From positions 620,001 through 684,000 of the forward strand of contig NC_011126.1 of assembly GCF_000020785.1 (NCBI RefSeq): 64,000 nt of DNA, read 5' to 3'. The notes below the pieces were generated by a model. The model had not been told where the DNA came from. It did no database searches and saw only the letters and a program-made list of their open reading frames with translations. Source of the DNA: Hydrogenobaculum sp. Y04AAS1 (GTDB taxonomy: Bacteria; Aquificota; Aquificia; Aquificales; Aquificaceae). Positions 1 through 7,301 of the stretch are shown here, in pieces; position 1 is the first letter of the stretch; each line of letters opens with the position of its first letter. The translations under genes were made by a program, and so were the position numbers.

Positions 1-435
1 TGAAGTATCAAACTCATAAGAGGTCAAGTCTTCTTCAAAAAGCACATAAAAAACATCGTAAGAGAGTATATCATCTAAAGAAGGTATATCTTTTAAAGTA
101 TTTATACCAAAACCCACATATATATCTTTGTTTGAAAACGGATAAACATCCACCTGAGATTCTTTTTCTATAGCTTTTAGTATTGGCATTAAACATACAC
201 TGCTAAAAGCATCCAAATCAGCAAGCACCAAAACCTTTTTGGGCTTTTTATCCAAGTAAGACAGATTAAGATGCTTAAGATAGCTTTTTCTTATAGACAA
301 AAGCTCTTTTTCTTCTACAATCTCAAATAAAACCTTTGCAAGAAAATCAGGCACCAATACCGGATAATCTGGTATTTCGATAAACTCTTCTTTATAATCT
401 ATGTTTGTTCTTGAATGTAGTTTTATAGCTTTCAT
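1..435 (-). CDS. Unrecognised protein, 3' end cut by window edge
   Basis: An open frame starts with ATG at 435 on the minus strand and runs off the left edge after 145 codons. I do not recognise the family. The visible part has an acidic/basic N-terminus and then a Rossmann-like start (KKVLVLADLDAF near residues 66-77), so a nucleotide- or sugar-binding fold is possible but unproven. No Shine-Dalgarno is seen; a TATAAT lies 8 nt before the ATG, so the transcript may be almost leaderless. The upstream stretch contains an IS-like terminal repeat at 471-494. Confidence 0.6.
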   Translation of the reverse strand, partial: MKAIKLHSRTNIDYKEEFIEIPDYPVLVPDFLAKVLFEIVEEKELLSIRKSYLKHLNLSYLDKKPKKVLVLADLDAFSSVCLMPILKAIEKESQVDVYPFSNKDIYVGFGINTLKDIPSLDDILSYDVFYVLFEEDLTSYEFDTS

Positions 436-441
436 GAAGAT

Positions 442-468
442 ATATTATAAACCAAGATTGATAGTCAA
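442..468 (-). promoter_or_regulatory. Possible near-leaderless promoter
   Basis: On the minus strand TTGACT (463-468) is followed by overlapping TATAAT/TAATAT (442-449), 6-8 nt before the ATG at 435. The -35/-10 spacing (13-15) is shorter than ideal, so only the -10 is reasonably supported. Confidence 0.35.
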
Positions 469-470
469 AT

Positions 471-494
471 TGTATAAGTTCACTACATCGTGAA
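471..494 (+). repeat. Solo IS terminal repeat (left-end type)
   Basis: TGTATAAGTTC followed by CACTACATCGTGAA is nearly identical to the left end of the IS element at 2695-2722 and in the same orientation. It lies before the 3' end of the membrane-protein gene, so with the right ends at 4045-4105 it could bound a larger unit of about 3.6 kb. Confidence 0.6.
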
Positions 495-539
495 GAATAT
501 ATCTGTGTTAGTAAGTAAAATTATAAAAGCATGCAATTT

Positions 540-768
540 TCAATCAGAAGAGACATAAAATTTTACATGATAATGTTTATCATATTCTAAGTTTATGCCT
601 TTTACTACAATCTTTAAAGCTTTTATTTTTAGTAAATTATTTGTTTCTCCGTTCATTAGATTATTTAAATCATTTTGATTTGTAATAAGATATTTTATAA
701 ACAAATGATCTCTATAAACCATAGGGACTACGCGAAGAGGTCCAGCTACCGCATTGTTCGAAGCTTGA
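540..768 (-). pseudogene. Out-of-frame C-terminal segment of the 712-2466 membrane protein
   Basis: Directly after the (AT)7 tract the minus strand is open in another frame for 76 codons to the TGA at 540-542. It reads as a globular end with LRVVPMVYRDHLFIKYL near its start, the kind of periplasmic C-terminal domain expected of this large membrane protein. The annotated frame instead ends with a low-complexity, unlikely tail. Adding one AT unit would join the two into a protein of about 643 residues. A separate 60-codon gene from the internal ATG at 722 is possible but less likely. Confidence 0.65.
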
Positions 769-2466
769 ATATATATATATATGGCAAAGGGGTTTGTATA
801 GAGTATCTATAATATGTGATAAAAGAGTATTTTTAAATTCAATATCCATAAACTCAGCGTTTTGAGGTACTTTAACCCATTGATTAAACTCAGCTCTTAT
901 AGTTGATATCGGAAACAAATTTAAATTATTGCACGAGTTTTTTCTTGTAAACAGACTATACGGGTTCCCTGGGATTTTTAGTTTATAGCATGATAAAATT
1001 GCATCAAAAGTATATGGTTCAGAGAATAGTGGATATCTACCATCTATGTCCTGAAATGAATAAATTATATTTTGTAAATTATTGTTATTTAAAATCTGTT
1101 TAGCGTTCTGCTCATCAAGATATGGGGTATATGCAGAATATGTCTGTGGAATGACCTCGGGAATGAATTTAAAGTGATAACCCTGTGCCATCATAAGGTT
1201 CCATGCAATAATCGTAACTGGATTATTAGCCACAGCTTGAACAATTGATGGTGGAAGCTGAGACTGACTACGTATTGCATTATCGGTAAATTGCTGATAT
1301 TGCGTTCTTGCATGTTTGGAAGAAATAAGTTCTAAGAACTGTATAAAATTATAAGGCGGCAAAATATTGATTGCACCACCAATAATATTGAAACAGAATA
1401 TTAAAATAAAAATCAGATTGAGAAAATTGCTTGAAAATTCTAGTTTTGAGTAAATCAATATAGTAAAAGCTATCACAGTCAAAGAAACTGTGAAAAAATA
1501 TAAAGCATGGCCACCTATTAAACCAGGATCATGTCTAATGAACCCTTCTTTAAAAGAAAGAAACAATATTAAAAAAAGTAAAATAAGCTGGGAGAATAGG
1601 ACTTTTTGTTTTTTCTTGTAAGAGATTAAAATTAAATATAGAAAATATAAGATTGTAATTATCGCTACAAATGTTTGAACATGGTTACCGTTCAAGTACA
1701 TTGCTTGAGCGTATCCTTTTATAATTTCATACACTCCTACAAGCATAGATGGTATATTTATTAGATCTTGTCCAGTAAGTTTAAGGATAAGCAGAAAAGC
1801 TACAACAAAAGAAATTAAACCTATAAAGCTTTTAACAAATAATTTTTTGCTTTTAAAGCTATATCCTATTAAAAACGGATACAACAAGAGAAACATTACT
1901 GCAAGTGGGATAACGTTAAACTTAATCAAAGAACTCAAAGCCCATAGTATACCTGATAAAATATATCTTATTGTAATTATTTTATTATTTGTGAAATCGT
2001 AATCAAAAGTGTTTATAATTATAAAAGCACCCATAATATAAAAAGCAGTTGTAATAGAAATTGTTATTATAGCTACAATTGCAACTATCAATACATAATA
2101 AAAAAATATTCTATTGTTGATATTGTCCTTTTTGTTTTTAATAATATAAAAGTATAAGAAGTAGATCAACAACAATGAGAAACTAAACTTAGCAAGTATT
2201 TGTGATATAGATGCTATAAACCACAATAGATGATCACTATAAAAAAAAGGAATTCTCAAAAAACCGAGCGGACCTTCGGGCCATATTATTTGTTTGCCCC
2301 ATTGCAAATGATGCACAAGAGCATACTCCACAACCCACATCCACGATGTATCCAGTAAATCACCAGCTGGTGCGAGTGGTACTACCAATGAAGGAATAGT
2401 TGTAAATATCAAAAGGAATATAGCTATAATCATGAAAGTATTATTGTTCATTTTTAATTTCTTCAT
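712..2466 (-). CDS. Polytopic membrane protein, GT-C-like, frameshifted near its end
   Basis: About 584 residues. I start at ATG 2466, which has AGGAGG eight bases upstream, rather than the TTG one codon earlier. There are roughly ten hydrophobic helices between residues 10 and 380, then a soluble C-terminal part. An early loop holds acidic residues (AGDLLDTSWMW, WPEGPLG), the layout of GT-C-fold glycosyltransferases, but no family can be named with certainty. The last 18 residues after the AT tract are probably a frameshift artefact, because the natural continuation lies in the next frame (540-768). The gene lies between an IS end at 471 and another at 2695, so it may be a passenger gene. 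Confidence 0.7.
   Translation of the reverse strand: MKKLKMNNNTFMIIAIFLLIFTTIPSLVVPLAPAGDLLDTSWMWVVEYALVHHLQWGKQIIWPEGPLGFLRIPFFYSDHLLWFIASISQILAKFSFSLLLIYFLYFYIIKNKKDNINNRIFFYYVLIVAIVAIITISITTAFYIMGAFIIINTFDYDFTNNKIITIRYILSGILWALSSLIKFNVIPLAVMFLLLYPFLIGYSFKSKKLFVKSFIGLISFVVAFLLILKLTGQDLINIPSMLVGVYEIIKGYAQAMYLNGNHVQTFVAIITILYFLYLILISYKKKQKVLFSQLILLFLILFLSFKEGFIRHDPGLIGGHALYFFTVSLTVIAFTILIYSKLEFSSNFLNLIFILIFCFNIIGGAINILPPYNFIQFLELISSKHARTQYQQFTDNAIRSQSQLPPSIVQAVANNPVTIIAWNLMMAQGYHFKFIPEVIPQTYSAYTPYLDEQNAKQILNNNNLQNIIYSFQDIDGRYPLFSEPYTFDAILSCYKLKIPGNPYSLFTRKNSCNNLNLFPISTIRAEFNQWVKVPQNAEFMDIEFKNTLLSHIIDTLYKPLCHIYIYSSFEQCGSWTSSRSPYGL
769..782. repeat. (AT)7 dinucleotide tract at a frameshift
   Basis: Seven AT units lie inside the 3' part of the membrane-protein gene. 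Gain of one unit (+2 nt) restores the longer frame. Such tracts are prone to slipped-strand change; an assembly or sequencing error is the other explanation. Confidence 0.8.
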
Positions 2467-2581
2467 CAATAAACCCTCCTGTTGTTTAAAAGCATAGCAT
2501 ACCTTTTATAAACAATCATGAAAAAAAATTATATCATAAAGTTTGTGTATAAATTTGTTAGATTGTGAACATATATAAATT

Positions 2582-2630
2582 GTGACGGACTTATAAACTG
2601 TAGCATACTTGTGGGGCGTGGTATACTTGT
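2582..2630 (+). repeat. 18-bp tandem repeat, three units (family A)
   Basis: Three copies of a GTGGCATACTTGT-like core start at 2582, 2600 and 2618, exactly 18 bp apart. The same core and period recur at 45198-45228 and 46171-46237, and single copies occur in the IS transposase and pilus genes. It is intergenic here, just outside the IS left end. Confidence 0.75.
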
Positions 2631-2694
2631 GGTGATAAGTGTCTTTTAAGCAAACCCCAGTATGAAAATTATATCAACTTTCGTTTTTTATTAT

Positions 2695-2722
2695 TGTACA
2701 AGTTCACTACATCGTGAACACA
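2695..2722 (+). repeat. IS left terminal inverted repeat
   Basis: Starts TGTACAAGTTC and ends GTGAACACA. It pairs with the right ends at 4045-4072 and 4078-4105 and matches the solo end at 471. Confidence 0.75.
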
Positions 2723-2792
2723 TACCCACAAAAAAATTATAACACATCATCATAGGACTGCCTCGGAATTCTTTATACCATTGCCATTAACT

Positions 2793-2805
2793 GTGGCATA
2801 CTTGT
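2793..2805 (+). repeat. Family A repeat copy inside transposase 3' end
   Basis: GTGGCATACTTGT, antisense to the transposase, where it encodes part of KYATVNG. Confidence 0.6.
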
Positions 2806-3067
2806 AAGCTACTTCAGCAGGTGTTCTATAACCTAACGAACAATGAGGTCTTACAAAGTTATATTTTTCTATGTACTTCTCCAAGAGGCTATTAAGATGA
2901 TCTATTGTGTAATCTATACCTTCTATAAACCATAATTCTTCTTCTATTGTTCTTATTACCCGTTCAACATTACCATTGGTCTTAGGGGTTCTTGGATAAC
3001 TGTAGTAATGCTCTATCCCTATTTCTTTCAAGTACTTGTCAAACTCTCCCATAAATTCACTCCCATT

Positions 3068-3148
3068 GTAGTGTGCATAGCATTTTTTACATCGTATATG
3101 CCTGTTCTTTCGTAAACCCACGAAGTAAAATGCGATACTATCGCTCTC
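3068..3148 (-). repeat. Family D repeat inserted in frame in the DDE domain
   Basis: Twenty-seven codons sit between QT and NGSEF of the transposase. On the minus strand the DNA begins AGAGCGATAGTATCGCATTT, a GCGAT/ATCGC hairpin, followed by a GGGTTTA / AAAGAACAGGCA stretch. Copies at 47359-47397 and 47437-47475 in the pilus locus share the same ordered blocks. Confidence 0.7.
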
Positions 3149-3789
3149 TGTTTGAACTTTAGATATGCTAAATCCAAAGTATTTCATAGCCTCTTGGATA
3201 AAAAGCTTTGTGTTCCTTGATGTTTTATTCTTGTATACCTTTGCAAAGACAAGCCTACTGTGTTTGTCTATAGCTGTATACTGGTAATAAGTTATACCTC
3301 TTAGCATTAGATGTTTGAGATCTATCTGGATCACCTCACCAGGAGCTCTGGCTTTAAGGCCTGTCTTTATCCTCTTCTTATTGACGTTGTATTTCTTTTT
3401 TCTTTGTTGTTTTATACTCCTTGTTCTTTCTATTAACCCAAAGCCTTTTAGTACTCTGTAAATCGTTGATGGTGATACTTTTATACCCTTTTCTTTTTCT
3501 AGATATAGTGTGCTAAAAGCATTTCTCGGAGCTTTAGGGAGCCTTTGCCTGTTCTTTAACTCTGAAATGCGCTGATAGCGCTCTATTGCTATTTTCTCTT
3601 TGCTCCAAGTGGGATTGTTGTTTCTTATACGTATTATATCAAGTTCATATTTCTTTCTCACAGTTGGAGTTCTTTTTCTCAAAGGAGTTTTAGGTCTGTC
3701 TAAGAGTCCTTTCAATCCATCCTTTTGATATCTTTTGAGCCATTTGTAGAATGTGGTTCTTGATAGTGTGCCAGGGGCATTTCTTACTA

Positions 3790-3866
3790 TTGCGTGGCAT
3801 ACTTGTCGTGTGATAAGTGTATTCTAAGAACATGCTTATCTGAAACATGCTAAAGCACTATTGACA
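3790..3866 (-). repeat. Composite repeat block interrupting the transposase start
   Basis: Contains a family A core (GTGGCATACTTGT at 3794-3806 on the plus strand) and a GAAACATGCT/AAGCACT segment like those near 46125 and 47400-47435. On the transposase strand it introduces TAA and TAG in frame. The outer boundaries are approximate. Confidence 0.6.
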
Positions 3867-4044
3867 TATCGAAGCTTTCCTATTAAACTTTTTGAATATA
3901 GGGTGAATAATGTGGTTTGGGTACCTATCCTTCCCTTCATGGTACCCACCTCCTTTCTGAAATTCTTTCCATTCTCTCCTTAAAGTTTCTAAACATACAC
4001 ACTTACCTCCTTGTAAAATTTTAAGGAATATTTTAACAAGGTAA

Positions 4045-4072
4045 GTGTTCACAGTCTATCTGAACTTATACA
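4045..4072 (-). repeat. IS right terminal inverted repeat, first copy
   Basis: On the minus strand it reads TGTATAAGTTC, then CAGATAGACT, then GTGAACAC. It pairs with the left end at 2695-2722. Confidence 0.75.
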
Positions 4073-4077
4073 GGTGT

Positions 4078-4105
4078 GTGTTCATAGTCTATCTGAACTT
4101 ATACA
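4078..4105 (-). repeat. IS right terminal inverted repeat, second copy
   Basis: A near-identical tandem copy of the 4045-4072 end. It overlaps the last codons and stop of tsaD, so the IS end now supplies the tsaD terminus (LYKFR and TAG). Confidence 0.75.
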
Positions 4106-5120
4106 AAATACTCCTTACAAAATCCTCCAATCTCAAAGAGGGATCTGGATTTAATTTATGTAAATCCGATTTTTTATAATATTTTCCTTTTAAAAATCTC
4201 ATGTTGCCTACCAAGCTTACCATAGCTGCGTTGTCTGTGCAGTATTTTATGGAGGGGATATAACACTCTATATCAAGGGCGTTTAGCTTTTCTCTTAGGC
4301 GTTTGTTGGCAGCTACACCACCCACCACCACAAGACGGTTGACGGCGGTTTTTTTTATAGCTTTTTGCAAGGTTCTTATAATGTGATTTACTATAGCCTC
4401 TTGGTAGGAAAAAACAAGGGCATCTTTGGGGTATTTGTCTTTGTTTTCTCTTAAAAACGTTTTTAAACCACTAAAAGAAAACGCTATCCTATCATCTTTT
4501 ATAGGTATTGGAAAGTCTATCGTTTCAGGATTTTCATATGAAGATAAAAACTTTTCTATGGCAGGACCGCCAGGGTATTGAAGACCAAGAAGCACAGCTC
4601 CTTTATCAAAGGCCTCGCCGGCTGCATCGTCAAGGGTTTTCCCTATTAGCTCATAATGTTCAAAGCCTTTTACGAGGTAAATCTCAGTGTGACCTCCGGA
4701 CACCACAAGGGCCAAAAATGGATATTCTACGTTGTATTCTAAAAACACCGAGTATATGTGAGCTTCTATATGATGGACTGGTACTATAGGTATATCCAAA
4801 GCATAAGATAAACCACTGGCAAAAGAAGCTCCAACCAAAAGAGATAATATAAGCCCGGGGGCTATCGTGACTGCCAAAAAATCTATATCAGAGGGTTTTA
4901 TTTTATGTTTTTCTAAAAGCTCATAAAACAGTATATAAAGATTTTTTGTATGCTCTCTGGAGCAAAGCTCTGGGACTATGCCGTTGTATATCTTGTGAGC
5001 ATTTACTTGGGAGCTAAGGAGATTATCTATAAGACCTCTTTTACTACTATACAAAGCTAAAGCAGTATCGTCACAAGAGGTCTCAATACCAAGCCATAGC
5101 TTTTCTTCGTCGTGTTTCAT
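4089..5120 (-). CDS. tsaD: tRNA N6-adenosine threonylcarbamoyltransferase TsaD
   Basis: A protein of 343 residues, the usual TsaD length. It transfers the threonylcarbamoyl group from threonylcarbamoyl-AMP to A37 of tRNAs reading ANN codons, in the cytoplasm with TsaB and TsaE. Visible motifs are GIETSCDDTA at the N-terminus, the metal site HHIEAHIYS near residue 110, SGGHTEIY, DDAAGEAFDKG and GGVAANKRLR. ATG 5120 follows the protease gene stop by three bases, so the two genes form an operon with the protease first. The last few codons lie within an IS terminal repeat, so the extreme C-terminus was probably rewritten by the insertion without obvious harm. Confidence 0.95.
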   Translation of the reverse strand: MKHDEEKLWLGIETSCDDTALALYSSKRGLIDNLLSSQVNAHKIYNGIVPELCSREHTKNLYILFYELLEKHKIKPSDIDFLAVTIAPGLILSLLVGASFASGLSYALDIPIVPVHHIEAHIYSVFLEYNVEYPFLALVVSGGHTEIYLVKGFEHYELIGKTLDDAAGEAFDKGAVLLGLQYPGGPAIEKFLSSYENPETIDFPIPIKDDRIAFSFSGLKTFLRENKDKYPKDALVFSYQEAIVNHIIRTLQKAIKKTAVNRLVVVGGVAANKRLREKLNALDIECYIPSIKYCTDNAAMVSLVGNMRFLKGKYYKKSDLHKLNPDPSLRLEDFVRSILYKFR

Positions 5121-5123
5121 CCA

Positions 5124-6380
5124 TTATGAGGCTTTTTTCTTTGGTTTCTCTTCTTCAGACTTTACGGGTTTTCCTTCTAAATAGTCTATGGCAGCTTTTA
5201 GCTGAGGGTCTTTGTTGGGAAGAAGTATAACCTTTTGTTTATCGCCTTTTAGCCTCATATCCTCTATAGTTTTTATAAGTTCTTCTTGTTCTTTGGCCGG
5301 AAATTTTATCAGTATATCTGGCATAATGCCTTTTTTGTTTATACATATACCAGCTGGCGTATACCAATAGGCTATCGTTAGCTTTAGGCCTGCTCCATTT
5401 TCTAAAGGTATGAGGTTTTGAACAGAACCTTTACCGAAAGTCTTCTCGCCTATAATAGTGGCTCTCTTGTAATCTTTTAATGCTCCAGTGACTATCTCAG
5501 CAGCACTTGCAGTACCGCCGTTTACAAGGACCACAACCTTATCTTGCATTGGTATAAGTGGATTGTGCTTGGTGTAGTATTTATGCTCCCCTACTACTCT
5601 GCCTTTCGTATAAACCACCAGCTTACCTTTTGGTAAAAATACATTTCCTACTTTTATAGCCTGTGTTAAAAGACCACCTGGATCGTTTCTTAAGTCAAAG
5701 ATAAACTCATTGGCACCTTTTGCCTCAAGTTTTTTGACAGCTTTAGCAAGCTCACTGTAAGCGTTTTCTTGGAATTGCACAAGTTTTATATATCCTATAT
5801 GGTTGTCTACCATTGCAGCTTTTACGGCAGGTACCTTTATAATTTCTCTTGTGAGTTTGAAAGTAAGAGGATGATCTACACCTTTCCTAAATATAGTAAG
5901 CGTTACAGTTGTGCCGGGCTTTCCTTTTATAAGCTTTATTACTTTGAATAAACTCATATTAGAAGTGTCTTTGCCGTTTATTTTTATGATAATATCTCCA
6001 GCTCTCATACCAGCGTTGTAAGCAGGCGTCCCTTCTATAGGAGCTATTACTATAGGTCTTCCATCTTTTCTTGCTATCTCTATGCCAATACCGCCAAACT
6101 GACCTTCGGTATCTTGGGTAAATTCTTTAAACTCAGAGGGGGTAAAAAAGTCAGAAAATGGATCAAGAGATTGAAGCATACCGTTTAAAGCGCCGTAAAT
6201 CATTTTCTTAGTACTTGGGTTTACCACGTAATTTTGCTTCGTAATTTCAAAAACATCCATAAAAAGCCTTATATAATCAGCATCAGACTGATGTTTTTTG
6301 TTTTGTTCTGCCTTTGCACCCACCAAAAATCCACCAACAAAAACTATCGGTACAGTTAAAGCCAAAGAAATCTTTTTCAT
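5124..6380 (-). CDS. ctpA: Carboxyl-terminal processing protease (S41 family)
   Basis: 418 residues from ATG 6380, which has AGGAGA upstream; an earlier in-frame ATG at 6398 has no such site. A signal-anchor stretch (LALTVPIVFVGGFLVGAKA) is followed by a PDZ domain at about 90-170 and the S41 catalytic core. The nucleophile is in NGGTASAAEIV and the general-base lysine in GEKTFGKGSVQ. Periplasmic proteases of this family trim or degrade proteins by their C-termini. The lysine-rich C-terminal tail (EEEKPKKKAS) is typical. It overlaps the upstream small-protein gene closely and precedes tsaD. The symbol ctpA is used in the family sense. Confidence 0.9.
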   Translation of the reverse strand: MKKISLALTVPIVFVGGFLVGAKAEQNKKHQSDADYIRLFMDVFEITKQNYVVNPSTKKMIYGALNGMLQSLDPFSDFFTPSEFKEFTQDTEGQFGGIGIEIARKDGRPIVIAPIEGTPAYNAGMRAGDIIIKINGKDTSNMSLFKVIKLIKGKPGTTVTLTIFRKGVDHPLTFKLTREIIKVPAVKAAMVDNHIGYIKLVQFQENAYSELAKAVKKLEAKGANEFIFDLRNDPGGLLTQAIKVGNVFLPKGKLVVYTKGRVVGEHKYYTKHNPLIPMQDKVVVLVNGGTASAAEIVTGALKDYKRATIIGEKTFGKGSVQNLIPLENGAGLKLTIAYWYTPAGICINKKGIMPDILIKFPAKEQEELIKTIEDMRLKGDKQKVILLPNKDPQLKAAIDYLEGKPVKSEEEKPKKKAS

Positions 6381-6394
6381 CAAGCGTTCTCCTG

Positions 6395-6811
6395 TCATGG
6401 TTTTAAAATATAAATACTTTTTATGTTTTTTATATAAAATTTTGCGTTTCCAAGGCTACCAAGCCCGTAGCATGTCATATCCTTAGAAAGTTCAACTAAC
6501 TTTCCGCTTGGATTTGCATTTGTTTTTAAATCTACCTCAACGTTGTTTGCTCTGAAAGCTTCAACATCTATAGACCTTACTGTGTTTAAGTCTACAAAAT
6601 AGCTTAAAGAACCATCTTTTACGTCTATATATGTCCTGCCATCACAGTTGCAATTTTGTAAAATATGTGACTTACCAGTATTATCTATAACCTTACACGT
6701 AATACCAGTGGGCACGCTCTGCATCGGCGTTGTTTCACCCATACCATAACTTACGCCAAAAGCTAAAAAAACCCACAATATTATTGAACTTCTTTTAAAA
6801 GCCTTCAACAT
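6395..6811 (-). CDS. Small exported protein of unknown function
   Basis: 138 residues with a clear signal peptide (basic start, ILWVFLAFGVSYG). The mature part has three cysteines in a short stretch (residues about 39-57) and one later, is mainly polar and beta-like, and matches no family I know. It is the first gene of the operon with the S41 protease and tsaD. A TATAAT lies 9 nt before the ATG and no ribosome site is visible. Confidence 0.7.
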   Translation of the reverse strand: MLKAFKRSSIILWVFLAFGVSYGMGETTPMQSVPTGITCKVIDNTGKSHILQNCNCDGRTYIDVKDGSLSYFVDLNTVRSIDVEAFRANNVEVDLKTNANPSGKLVELSKDMTCYGLGSLGNAKFYIKNIKSIYILKP

Positions 6812-6899
6812 ATTATTTTAATTATATCACATAACAATATATTTTTGTATTAAATCGCTTATAAACCAATTATAAAAGAATTCAACTTGTACAAAGCTC

Positions 6900-6927
6900 T
6901 TGCAAAATCTTAAAGATATGATATAAT
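6900..6927 (+). promoter_or_regulatory. Promoter of tRNA-Lys
   Basis: TTGCAA (6900-6905) and TATAAT (6922-6927) are separated by 16 bp and end 11 nt before the mature tRNA 5' end. Confidence 0.6.
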
Positions 6928-6938
6928 ATTAATGTTTA

Positions 6939-7011
6939 GAGCCACTAGCTCAGCAGGTAGAGCAACGGACTTTTAATCCGTGGGTCGGGGGTTCAAGTCC
7001 CCCGTGGCTCA
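6939..7011 (+). tRNA. tRNA-Lys (anticodon TTT)
   Basis: A 73-nt cloverleaf. Acceptor stem GAGCCAC/GTGGCTC is perfect, the D arm has AGCTCAGCAGGTAGAGC, the anticodon loop is CTTTTAA with TTT, and the T arm has GGTTCAAGTCC. The discriminator is A and CCA is not encoded. Confidence 0.97.
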
Positions 7012-7228
7012 TATTTTCTTTATAATTCTTTTGGACAATATTATAACTTCCAACTTAAATTATCTCTATAAAAACTATTTTTTCAGAGTCATTATATAAT
7101 CGCTAAAACTATGTTAGCATTTTTAATAATCTTTTATATTTTAAACATCATATATCATATTGGTATAATAAAAAAAATGATACATATAATAACTTTTAAT
7201 TATTTTTATATTTTTCCTTTATAATTTT

Positions 7229-7271
7229 TTTACAAGTTTTTAATCAAATATTAACAATAAACCTTTAAAAT
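7229..7271 (+). promoter_or_regulatory. Pho-box-like promoter of the PHS permease
   Basis: Three direct repeats at 11-bp steps (TTTACA 7229, TTAATC 7240, TTAACA 7251), then 9 nt, then -10 TAAAAT (7266-7271). The geometry is identical to seven other sites in the window. The rest of the gap 7012-7228 is AT-rich with nothing else I can name. Confidence 0.75.
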
Positions 7272-7301
7272 GCTAAAGTATTAAGCGTTAGGAGGTTTAA
7301 T

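Larger units (their letters stand above)
2750..3940 (-). pseudogene. Disrupted IS481-like DDE transposase
   Basis: The original start appears to be ATG 3940, behind a strong AGGAGG eight bases upstream. From there the frame reads about 25 plausible codons, then enters a repeat block (about 3790-3866) that adds two in-frame stops. It resumes as the second half of a helix-turn-helix (LSRTTFYKWLKRYQ) followed by GLLDRPKTP. The integrase core is present (IQIDLKH for the first Asp, NGSEF, then NVERVIRTIEEE with the catalytic Glu, and RPHCSLGYRTPAE). An 81-bp in-frame insertion at 3068-3148 replaces the usual QTDNGSEF, so the second catalytic Asp is lost or displaced. A TTG at 3715 would give a 321-residue product lacking the first part. 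Almost certainly inactive. Confidence 0.8.
2695..4072 (-). mobile_element. IS481-like insertion sequence, degenerate
   Basis: The ends form imperfect inverted repeats of about 28 bp starting TGTAYAAGTTC (2695-2722 and the complement of 4045-4072), with GTGAACAC at the inner end of both. The single DDE transposase gene on the minus strand is disrupted. A second right end follows at 4078-4105. The family call rests on the TGT ends, the helix-turn-helix plus integrase-core layout and the size of about 1.4 kb; target-site duplications were not resolved. Confidence 0.75.

Noticed and set aside
3858-4052. Open frame of 64 codons inside the IS right part
   Set aside because: Its GTG start lies in the terminal repeat and it overlaps the true transposase start (ATG 3940 with strong ribosome site) in another frame.
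4508-4789. Plus-strand open frame opposite tsaD
   Set aside because: Shadow of a strongly conserved gene with no ribosome site or recognisable protein.
7012-7228. Possible small RNA or second tRNA after tRNA-Lys
   Set aside because: Only AT-rich sequence without a cloverleaf, stable hairpin or terminator is visible.
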